Below are positions 27,058 to 39,000 of a stretch of DNA of 64,000 bases, one piece after another. This DNA comes from Cheiracanthium punctorium (lineage: Eukaryota; Arthropoda; Arachnida; Araneae; Cheiracanthiidae). Where the stretch lies: contig JAWZYV010006201.1 of assembly GCA_038373885.1 (NCBI GenBank), positions 186,001-250,000 on the forward strand, in the 5' to 3' direction. A model generated the notes under the pieces. It was not told the DNA's origin. It saw only the letters and a program-made list of their open reading frames with translations, and searched no databases. The translations under genes were made by a program, and so were the position numbers. Position 1 is the stretch's first letter. The number at the start of each line of letters is the position of its first letter.

Positions 27058-30000
27058 CACTGCAGAATGTAGAGCACGTGCAAGCATTGCATAACCAAGA
27101 AACATTCTGACCCATTCTTTTTCCCTAACATAAATCACCTATATTAGCATTTTTCATTCTGATGAGCCTGGTAAAAAAAAAAAGGGGGGGGGGAGAACAA
27201 GAAATTTTTATATGGAGGAAATTTTATTCTTTAAGTGAATTTTCCTGACCCATTTTTCATTCTTTTTTTAATCTAGACTTTCCTGGCTTGTTTCCCCTTT
27301 TCCTGGTTCTTTTCAGACTTACCCAATTTTCTGGATCAGACAACCTGAGTAACATTTTACTGTCATTACATTCTGTTTAGGCCAAATCAGTTTTTTTTTT
27401 TAAATTAGCTCCCCCCCCCCCCCCCAAAAAAAAAAAATAATGGATATCTGTCATGATTTAAATAAATGCTGTCAAATAAATATCCTACCTTTAAGCTATG
27501 AATCAGAGGAATGAGAAAAGCTGCAGTTTTTCCAGAGCCAGTTGGAGCACAAGCAAGAATTTGCCTATTCTGTAAAATGAAATAATGACACTGAGCATAA
27601 AGCCATACCAGAAACATGTAACGCACATTCTAAACAAATAATATTTTGATATTTTCTACTTTTTCAGAAATCTTAACATTAACACCTAAAAATTCTTTCA
27701 GCAATAATACAAGGTAAATTTTAGAACTGTCCTACAATTTCTGTGAAGTAATACTACAATAGTATACTCTTACAGTATTACCACCATTTCTAAAACATAT
27801 TTTAAAATGACAAAATTTTATTGTTATTGCCCATTTTTAACCCTACAAAATTATTATGGCTATAGCTTCATTGCTCCCTTTTTGAGTTTTGCATCAGAAT
27901 ATATTTTCTTTCACAAAATAAATAAATAAATAAATAAATAAAATAAATAAAAATAAAATAAATAAATTTTAGATCATATTTTAATAAAAGGATATTTCAT
28001 TGGATGCATCAAAGAAATGTTGGTATCATTTTTAATTATAATTTTAACTACTTTAATCATGTTGATAATTTCAATACCTAATTATTTATACATGTGAATT
28101 CATTGAAAACAAAAACATTATTTAGATAAAGATGAATGGGAAAAAAATCAAACATAATATTTAAATATTTTTACAAAAATGAGTATGCTCATATAACACC
28201 AATGAATTTTTAAATGAAGAACAGGATGTTACAAAAGTGGGTGTTCAGGATCGATTTGATATAAAAAAGGTTTTTACTTAAAATAATGGGTAAAACATGC
28301 ACTATACATCAGTACGATTTCTAATTCTATTAATTTTCCCCCTATCTATGAAAACAACAACAAAACTATTTAATAATGATTCTGTTGCACTTAGATCAAA
28401 ATACAAACACTCAAGCACAAATAATTCGTTAGACTGGTTACTAAGAACTAGAAACTCAATACAACTCATTCCAATAAACTTTTTAATAATGTAAAGGATG
28501 AGAATTCGGTCTTATTAAAGGGAAATCTAGTCGAACAAACTATTAAAACTTGTAAACACCAATAATTTGTATCAGTTTTTAATGAAGTAATATATTTTTT
28601 AAGCTTAAAAAATAACACTGCAAACTAATTCCTTTGCTTATACACAATGATTTCTGATACCAATAAATCAGTGAACAAAATTGTTTGTGCATGCCAACTG
28701 TCTATTAACGGGAGTGACATAATATATTCCTTTATTGATTTTACATAAATTTACCTTACAAGGAGGAAGCACAGCTTCAAGGAAACAGATTTCAGTGATC
28801 TTTGGAATAGTGGTAGTATTCCTACAAGACACCGGGTACCATCTGTGGAACAACCACTTTAATTATTCATCTACACCTATAAAATATTAGCATAGACACT
28901 GACCGGCTTTTAAGAGTAATTTTATATATACCTCCACTCGGGCATTAAGGGTTAAAATCTTTAGCTATATTGATTTCTTTTCCCTTTAATTTTTTGTGCA
29001 TTAGAATAATCCATTTATTGCTTTTTTAACTATTTGTACATTTTATTGAGATTTTTTTATTATTTACTTTTGAATTTAACTACTACTTTTGTAAGTCCAA
29101 TAAATTTTTAATTTATTATAATTATTAATATTTGAATACAGTAACATATTTTGTAAATCAAATATTATTTATAATTAAAGATTTAAGTCAATAAAACAAA
29201 AAAGGTAAGCTTTTGTAGTGTTGTGTTCAATTTATTGAAGAAAAATTACATAATTACATACCATTATCAACAACAATCCTGAACAATAATTATGGTCAGA
29301 TAATTATTGTTCAGGATTGGTCAGATAATTAAAGCAGATCCGAGAAAGACCAAATAAAACCCACAGACACCGCAGGAATTTATAAAATAAACATAAAAAA
29401 TAACAACAACGAAATAACCGGCTGCTACATTGGGGTCACAAAAAGAAAAATTAAAGAGCGTCAAACAGAACATATTAACGACATTAAATTCAATAGAGAA
29501 TCAACAGCCTTATCCCGCCTCGCACTAAACACCCCCATTACAATAGATTTTCAAGCAATACAAAAAATAGCCAACTTCAATAACCATACATACGCCTACT
29601 TACAAGAATCATTGGAAATACTAACAACAGAGGGCAGCATCAACGACATGACGCACGTCAGCGTAGACGAAACATGGAATGACATCATGCGCAATAAGAA
29701 CGGCGCGGAAGAAGAGGAGGAGAGGAAGAGCGTCATTCCCACGGGAACGTCAGACTGAAGACGGCTGTGATGGCGGCAGCCGAAATATATTTCTCCGGAG
29801 GTTAAGGTAGTGTTTTTATCAAATTAACTATGGTAAAAACATTCAAACAAAAAAATCCATCAATCTACTGTTTTATCCACAAGTTATCATTTTTATTATA
29901 TTTAAATTCCAAAATGTGTTTTATTCAAATAAGTAGTAACAAAAACATTAGACTTGGAATAGTAGAAATTAAATTTAAAATAAATAATTTAAAAAATACT

Positions 30001-33000
30001 GAAAAAAATCTATAAGTAATAAAAATAAGAAAAAGTATACAGTCGAACTCGCTTATAATGATTCTGAAGGGATGAAAGCGATATTTGCTTGTTATAACCA
30101 TGTACTCAAACAAAGAAAGTTCATTAAACAAATCATAAAAATTCACACACCTACTGTGTTACTTTATTATTTTTTTTATTTCTGTGCAGTACAAAAGAAG
30201 TTGATTAATTTGCTTTGAACTGTTTTATTGCCTTTCTCTTTTTCTTTGAGAAAGATTATTGCACCCCAAAACATCAACATTTGCAACCCTTGCTTCAAAA
30301 AAAACAGGGTTCCCACACTTTTTCGCAGTATGAATTCCAGGAGTTTTTAAGGAGTTTTCCAGGAGAAAATATAGTTTTTCCAGGAGTATACATAAATACC
30401 TTTTTTAAACAAGCATCATTGAAAACGCATTTTCCACCCAGCATCTTTAGGCAAATTGAAAAGGATGAAAATCTCAGGATGGTTTAAAATTTTACTACTG
30501 TCACACGCATACAGATTATTTCCAAACACACAGCCGCAAACGGCGAGCTTTGTAAACATGTACCCCGTGTACGAAAGAAGAGATAAGAGCATACAGCTCA
30601 TACACCAATCACGAGATACTTTCGCAGTGACGTAAAAGCTAGTAGTTAGCGATAAAAGAGTTTGAGAATGCCAACGGGCTTAGTTCAGGAACGAAATTAT
30701 TGAATATAAGGAGAGCAGGGACGAATGTCTACAGTGTATTGCGCCACCATTGGAACTTTTTGCAGTAAGCTTTCAGCTCACTGAAGTGATTACAATGTCT
30801 CCAAGTCCGTAGCAGGAACGTCAATAAACATGGCGGTGGATTATTACACTTTAAACATGAGTTGGAAAAATATTTTGGCAGATCGCACTTACAATTTTTT
30901 TTTTTTTTTTTTTTTTTCATTTTAAATTCTAGAAAGAAAACTACAATAAACAATATTTCCAGGAGTCAATACTAAAATTTCAGGAGTCTACAGAAAAATT
31001 AGTAAAATCCAGGAGTTTTCCAGGGCCCTTAATGTTTTAAATCGAAATCCAGGAGTTTTTAAGGATTTCCAGGAGGTGTATGAACCCTGAAAAAAGATGG
31101 AAGTTTTTCTGCACACTCAAAAGATTTTGAATAAGTTGGGAGTGGTTAAGCTTGAAATTTTTCATATTCATCACTTACATTGACTTTAGAAAGTTAAAAT
31201 ACTTTTTTCAAGAATGGTTAGTTTAACTGGGCGTCGATAGAAATATTATGAATCACAAAATATTGCTTGCTGTAACAAGGTTTACTCGTTAAAAGCGAGT
31301 TATGCTTCCACAGGCTTAACATTGTACAAACCAAGTATTTTCGATTTCCTCATTAAATGCATGCACATTATAAGCGAGCTTGACTGTATTTTTCTAAGAG
31401 ATGAATTAATTATAAGTAATTATGTATATAAAAAAATAATAAAAAGAAACAAGATGGTGTGTGCAACAAGAGATGTGACTCACAACACCTTACCAATCAT
31501 ATGACAGGAGCTCAAGTGAAGTTGCATGTAACTATAAAATTTTGGGTAAGTAGTTTGAATAAAAAACTGATTTTTTTAAACTACATTTGAGTACTGAATT
31601 TTAATATTTTACAACTAGCCTACCCCCATGGTATACTACCACTATGCCACAGATCATTGAAATTGGTTTCCCTGAAGCCATGCCCCCTCCTTATTAGCAT
31701 AAAATATCCATAGGGTTAAAATATTAATCTCCATTTATGAAACTAAATGACACTATCTCCCTTAATACTAAATACAACTATTTTGATTATATATATATAT
31801 ATTAAGCTAAAGCTTAAGCATAATAGCTAAATCAAAAAGAAAATTACTCAAACAATAATTTTCAGAACTTATAAACAATTCTATTTACAACACCAATACA
31901 CTGTATCAACAAAATATTAGATCAAACTAATCAGGTATAAATAAATCATTAATACTTACATATAGCATAAGAGGAATAGCCTGCATCTGTATTGGAGTTG
32001 GCACTGTAAAACCTAATTTAAGAATATTCTCAACTAAAGTTTGACTGCAGTCATATTCAGAGACAAGTTGTTCAAATTTCTCCAGGGGATCAGGTATATC
32101 AGAACCAGTCACATAAATTTTATGTAGTCTTCGAAAATGAGTTACCTAAAAAAACAGAGTTATTGTTTGTGAGATTTTTAATCTATTAATTAACTATACT
32201 TCTACAGTCATCAAATTATTAAATAACTTAAACTATTAGAAGTAACCATCTGCGAGTGTTTTCAAAAAAGATGAATATTAGCTAAAATGTTTAATAAATA
32301 TAATAAAGATATAATGAGATCCTTAGAAAACTATAGCAGTTAACGCAGAAATTTAAAAAAAAGGGGGGGGTGAGATGTTTTGAAGAAATACTAGTTAAAT
32401 ATTCATAATCAACTCCATTAATAGTCTATTTTAAGAAGCTGAAAGAAAAAACAACATAATAGCTAAATCAAAAAGAAAATTACTCAAACAATAATTATCA
32501 GAACTTAAAAAAAGAAATATGCATGTGCGTGTGATATTACCATGAAAAAGCTTTAACTAGTCATTTAAATGTGAAAATTACAAGTACTTAATATTTTCAA
32601 ACATATGGGAAAGAAAGATGTGTAAAATAAAAAGTTTTTTAGCATCAAGATCAGAATAATTTTAAAGTTAGAATGAAATATTTCTTTCGGATATTTAGGT
32701 AAAGCTTCTAATATTAAAGGAATAAAACAGATATCTCCAGTTAAATAGGTATTTGATTAACTTGAGTTATTCCATCTGGTTTTGGCTAAGGTAAAATGTG
32801 ATATGTCCACAAATTGAAATTTCAAACTGTCTTCATAAATGAACCTAAACTCATCTATAATGATGGTCCGTAAAAAAAGAGCAACCCACAGGGTAGCTCT
32901 TAGGTGGTGTGGGGGGGGGGGGGGTCTGGTCTCTTAGACCACACGAGGGGTGGTCTAAGAGACCAGACCCCCCCCACCCATTGACTTTTATTAGCAAAAT

Positions 33001-36000
33001 GAAAATAAAGTCTTTTGTGAAAGATTATGCCCTTTTTAACCTTTTGGACACTCAATTTTTTTTTTTCTGGGTACAGCCCTGGCATCATTGTAACCCATCC
33101 CTTGAATGTAAGGCTCAAAGTGGACATTTCAACAAGCCAAAACATTACCTTTTAACTATATTCCTAAGTGAAATTAAATGGGATATTAATGAACAGATTT
33201 AAATAAAGAAAATAATTATAAACATTAATCATAAATGAAATTACATGCCTAAAAACTGACAAAATAAAAAATAAAGCAATGCTTACTTACATGCCTAAAG
33301 AAAATATCTACATTAAAAATTAAATTTTAATGTAGTAATCCTTAAAATTAAATTTTAAGGAAACTAAAAGAATATTATTTTGTAAATGGAATCGTTCTAG
33401 AAAACATGAACATTAATGAATTTTATTGTAACCCAATGCATTTTAAATCATATTTTAAATTTGTATAACTGGCATATTACTGTGCAATATAAATGCAAGA
33501 GTTTGTATGTTTGTTAGCTCTTTCACACGGAAACAGCTGGAAGGATTCAGATGACATTATTTTGTATTGAGGTAGTTAACTCATAACTTCTATCAAAGGA
33601 AAAACTGTTCCGATGATTTTTACTGATTCATAAATTTTGTGGCACATTCCCAAACATGACATTAAACTAGAGTCATGGTGGGGAAGACGCAGGTAAATGA
33701 AATATAAATATATGCAGAGTATTGCCAAATTACCAAGGACAATCAGAAAAAATGAGTTCTGTACTTTAGCTATGAAAACAGTGGTTGAAGAGGATAAATG
33801 AATTTATTTACTGTATGCTTTATTAATTGGCAAATTTTTTAATATGGCAAAAGAATGTCAGTCATTCAGTGATATTTCCTTTGGTTTCAAAGCATTTGGG
33901 CAAATTTTGCAATCCTGCATTTTTGTAAATACAGAAATTATGTTGAACCCATAAGCATTCAATATATATCACTGTAAAATATTTAAGTAGTAGCCCCTTC
34001 TTACATCTCAGATTTGGTTTCTTCAGCAGGAAATGAAATGTGTATTTTTAAGTAAATTTTAAAAAGTAAATTCATTGTTTATTATGTAAGTGTACTTAAT
34101 TACAGCATTTATATTATTAATTTTATATTTTAAGTGCATGTGTTCATAAAAGTAAAATTTCATCGTATAACACCCTCCCCACTCCTCTAGATATATAACA
34201 CATTTTTCTTGTCTCACGACAAGCACGATATAACGATGGGCTACTGTATACGAAATAGCTCTTGTCATGTACACCAGGTTATGATGTCACAGCATCTTTA
34301 TCATTCTGAAAATCTTTTATAATTAAAATATTTTAAAACATCAAAACACCATAAAATTTCTTCGACCATTTAATATATCAATTATAGACTTATGCATAAT
34401 ATTGTAAATTTATACCTGTAATGATATACCATGTCGAACTGCAGTCCCGAATTAATTGTAAAAATATGCAACTCTTCAGTATCTATACTAATGGAAATAG
34501 TATCTGTACTAATGGATTAAAATGGAAATGGAATTGTGGGTTTTGGGCAATTATCTACACTAGGGATCTAGGCTTAGGGTAGGATTGCTCTCTGTGGGGG
34601 ACTTTCTAAGGGGTCCGAACCCGTATTTATGCAAAGTTTTGGAAAAAACCATGGAAAACTCAAAATGGTTAGGTTGGTGGACGCAGCCTGGTTTCGAACC
34701 AGGCACCTTCCGTCTCACAGTTCAAAGCGCTAGCACTATGCCACTGGTGGGGCATATTATGATTAAAATAACTAGTGTAAAGTGAATTCAAAATGCTTAA
34801 GTAACCATAGTCTTATACAGCAAAATTACATATGATTAGAAATGGGAAAAACGCATTGACAATAAAAATACAGTGAAACCTCTCTAAGCGGCCACCCCAC
34901 CGTCCCGAGAATATTTGGCCGCTCAGAGGGGGTGGCCACACTGAAAGGTTTTATTTACTATTATTAGATAACTGCTTATAATGCATAATATAAGCAAGTC
35001 TGACACATATTCCTTATTTAAAATGAAATTTAAAACTTATCTAAAGAGAAACTAGTACTTTATTGAATGCTTTCTTACATTTTTTGAAAAAAAGGTACAA
35101 TTTGTGCCTGTTTTAAGTTTTCACTTTTCTCTGAAGCAACCATTTTTTCAAGTTTGTTTTTTACTTTAAAAAGCAGATCTCATTTGTTAAAAACCGCGAA
35201 ATTTGAAGTTTTTGCATTCTTTCAAAATAAAATCCTTTTCTTTAATGACTTTGTTGATTTGCGTTTTTACGCAGTTAAATAATGCAGCTAACTATCTTTC
35301 TGATTTGCAACTCAGATCACTGACCAACTAATAAAATGAAACTGCCATGAACATGGACATGAATGGCATTTTTGTTCCAATGGACTTCGCAAGTTATTTA
35401 TTCCTGGGTCTTATATTCGACCATGAACCTGACCTTGATTTTTGTCCACTCAGAATTAAAGCATGGAGTGAGTAGAATTTTCCGAAAAATGAAATGGGCG
35501 ATCCCACTCGGTGACTGTTTAGAGGGGGTTGGGTGGCTGCTAATAGAGTTTATTTTAACATTAGGTCTATGAGCCAAAAAATCCGTGCCATGAAAAATTG
35601 GCCGTTAAGAGGGGTGATCGCTATACAGGGGTGGGTGCTCGGAGAGGTTTCACTGTATGTATATTTATGAAAAACAAAACAGATCAGTGCATCAGTGATT
35701 GACATTAGCTAACAAATTTTTTTGGCAAATGATACCCCAAGATCTAATGCACCTGGACAATGCCAGGCTACAGACAGCTAGTTATTGTATATACCTCTTC
35801 CTGTCTTATTTTAAACATCTCCATGACAGACTTTTTCTTCTTCTTCTCTTTTTTCGAGATCTCCTTTGGAGCATCCTCTTCTTTTGGTTTTTCAAGATCA
35901 GACTCCGAATCTGTTGACAAATCTAATTAATGAAAGAATACATCTTATTAGATTTATAGAGATTTTGAAAAAGAATACTGCAGCTCTAAAGGTAAAAGAA

Positions 36001-39000
36001 GATAAGTTAAAGAAATTACATGGTGGGTACAAATTTTTGAAAGCCAATTTCAGCAGTTCTCTGAAATAAAGTCTTGATAATAGATACAATAAATGCTTTC
36101 GGCAAATATTTCTGAAGGGCTTTCCTTTTACTTTCCTTATCTATTTACCATTTTTTCTGATGTGTAGACAGCTTACACAGCATAAGTAATATTGTATTGA
36201 ACAGGGTTGGCATGGTTTAAACCAAAAGTGTCTTTTTTTTTTAAGACTAAGTTTTTGTATTTTAACCCTTTAAAGCACAGTGTTCCCGCTCTGGGAACAC
36301 CAAACTCTGACGTTTTGACTGTTGCCAGACACGAAGAATAGATTCGATTTCTATAAAAATAGTTGCGGGTGACATAGCTCCCCCAGAATCCTTTACTTTT
36401 TAGCACGCTATTTAACGTAGAAAAATTGTCATGATTATTTTTAACAGCACTGACACCTGCTGAAAAATGGAAGAATGCGGAGAACAGCTGGATAGATTGC
36501 CCAATGCTGAAAAAAGGGCAGCCATTGCCATCGCTCGACTTAACTACCAGCAAGATGGTGGACGACTGAAATGTTCATCGCGTGCCACAGATCTAGAGAC
36601 CCTTTTTTGACGCAGACTGGCTGTGCTCGCACACAGCCAGCTGTCGTCAAAAAAGGGTCTCTAGATCTGTGGCACGTGATGAACGTTTCGATCGTCCACC
36701 ATCTTGCTGGCAGTTAAGTCGAGCGATGGCAACGGCTGCCTTTTTTTCAGCATTGGGAAAGGGTTGTGCCTCAAAGGGTTAACAACTTATTTCTAAACCT
36801 TAAAAATATTATTTTGAACAACCTATCACCATTATTACTGATCATAGCTGCCAACCTTGGAGAATGAAAATTAGGGAGATTTTCGAAAAAATTAGGGAGA
36901 TTTTTAAAAAATTAAGGAGACTTTAAAAAACCCTTGTTATCGATGAAAAAACTCCATGTACACATGCGTAATATATCAGTAACCAAGAAAATTACATATA
37001 CAAGAAAAATGTATAGTTTAAAACATTTATTAAAACAGCCAATTTTAAAATGCGATACTTTTTTTAAGAAATAACAATTTTTTAAACAGTAAATACTTTT
37101 GAACTATTTGCATTCATGGGCGCCGGCAGCATTGGGCAAGGGGGCCCCTGGATTTTTGCAGGCATGAAAACAGCTGAAGAGCAAAAAAGAGGAAATACAC
37201 GTGGACATATTTTCCAGCAAAAAAAAAATGGAACTGGGGAATAATGTGTGAGCTTAAATTCAACCACTGTTAAACTAAACGGTGTACTAAACAATTTCTA
37301 CCATTTAAATTTCAACCACAAACAAATTGACTGTGATCCTGAAGAAAATAACTATGCACTGTAAATGTTTAATAATCAGTTTTGGATATACAATATTTAT
37401 TAAAAGAAAACAGGTTAAAATTATTTAAAATAATTATCTTAAGTAATATCGTAAAATCCTAGATCAAAACAAATCATAAGTCTCACATCCAAATTTCAGA
37501 CTATTCTTTTGATATGAAAATAAAATGAAAAATTGATTCTCAAAAAAAAAAAAAAAAAAAAAAAAATTTTTTTAATACCTATCTTTTTTTTTTTTTTGAC
37601 CGGAAATGGAATGAAAAATTATATATATGGCATTGGCATTTTTTTTTTTATAAGCATTCAAATGATAGAATAAAAGTGAAGTTTTCTTGTTTTATTGGAA
37701 AAAGAATAATTCTTTAATAAATTTCTAAATATTTTCTCAGGTAAAATTTTAGAATCTTAGCAGTCTTGCAGCACACAGCACACAAGTGGAACTTATGACA
37801 GGGACATATGTTCTGCTCCTTCCTATATTAGCTGCAAAATACCAACTCACAAGATTATGCTTTTTAAAATTAACTATAAGAATAATTACCAAAGAAAAAC
37901 CTGCACATGAGAATAAAACGAAATAGCGATTTTCCTGATTTTAAAATTGAGGAAAATGATTCAGAAATCAATAAACATATTATGGGGAAAATAATACTTT
38001 TCTGTTGTGAGTTACTAAAATGCCTTAAATTTTATAATTTAACAATAGAGTATTAAAAACTCTGTTTTACATCTTGTTTTTAAAATGATTCATTTACCAA
38101 AAGGCTGCAAAAAGATTGAAGTTCAGTTGGCAAATATGGAACCCGGAGTCGGGATAGTTAGTTACCATAATTTAGCTAGTATAGTCCGCGGACTATGCAT
38201 GTCAAAAAGTGATTTTTTTCCAGGACGGCTATCGGCTGATTTCTTGCGGATTGCTTTTTGATCTGTAGTTAGCGCGCAAGCTCCGGTGAAGCCGATGCTA
38301 ACAAATTTTTTTCTGTAGAAAATAAAGCACATAGATGCACTTCAAGTGACGGCACGTCGGCATGCAGGGAGCATTTGAATTTTTTTTTTTTCCTTTTCAT
38401 TGTCATTTAAAGCATCGACGTAGTTACAGGTGCGGACAAGCTTCGTGAAACCATTTTAGAAATATTTCATTCCGATATGTAGACCTTTAAGCTTTAAAAA
38501 AAATAATTTATGTAATACGGGGGAAAATGGGCCTTCACAAACCGAGATACCGACGCCGCGTCGTCATCGCGAAGGTTGTTATTGTTTTGTCTTCACATCG
38601 GCGAGCTGGCTAATAAAGCAAGAGAGCGAATTCTGCTGAGACGTTAAAACATGACTTGTGCCTCTTCAATTTCTTTCTTTTTTTTTTCAATTGCGAGCGC
38701 GAATTTTTAATAAAGAGCATTTTAATTATGTATCAGATGCCTTTCGAAACATCGAGGATCTAAAATAAGAATTTGCCCCTCTGAACTAAGTTTTGAATTT
38801 ACGAACTCGGAAATCAGTAACATTGCACTCTAGCTGACTTTAGTCTAGGAGCAGTGTGAGATGCAGTGAAAACGTACATCCCAGGCATGCATTATCGTCC
38901 TCTTGTTACTCTGCTATGTTCGCTAATAACGTCGTAGATTTAGGACATGTTTTGCTTTAGGTTCGGTAATCACTGTTGTTTTCCCTTGCTTTTTTGTTCT

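Larger units (their letters stand above)
25200..27349. mobile_element. GGGTGTCTAC-end element, interrupted copy
   Basis: GGTGTCTACTAAATTT at 25202 and the related end about 27240-27349 (TTTTCCTGACCCATTTTT) match the intact relative at 46109-46841. The right inner part (CAGAATGT, AACATAAATCA, AGCATTTTTC) also matches. A second element occupies 26001-27024. The extreme ends are diverged. Confidence 0.65.
29274..29830 (+). mobile_element. 5'-truncated Penelope-like element (PLE2)
   Basis: Keeps only the GIY-YIG coding end and a 3' region with a hammerhead-like motif. Its product resembles that of PLE1 (shared GIYKI, CYIG, KIK, EH, DIKFN, STALS), so both belong to one lineage but different subfamilies. 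It opens with a 19-bp hairpin, a frequent feature of abortive 5' ends. The 3' boundary is approximate. Confidence 0.8.

Noticed and set aside
29274..29319. Rho-independent-type terminator
   Set aside because: The window is eukaryotic; the hairpin is better explained as a PLE 5' junction artefact.
36173..36553. 126-codon minus frame
   Set aside because: Falls mostly in the palindromic TTAA MITE copy A, which is non-coding in the other copies; no domain.
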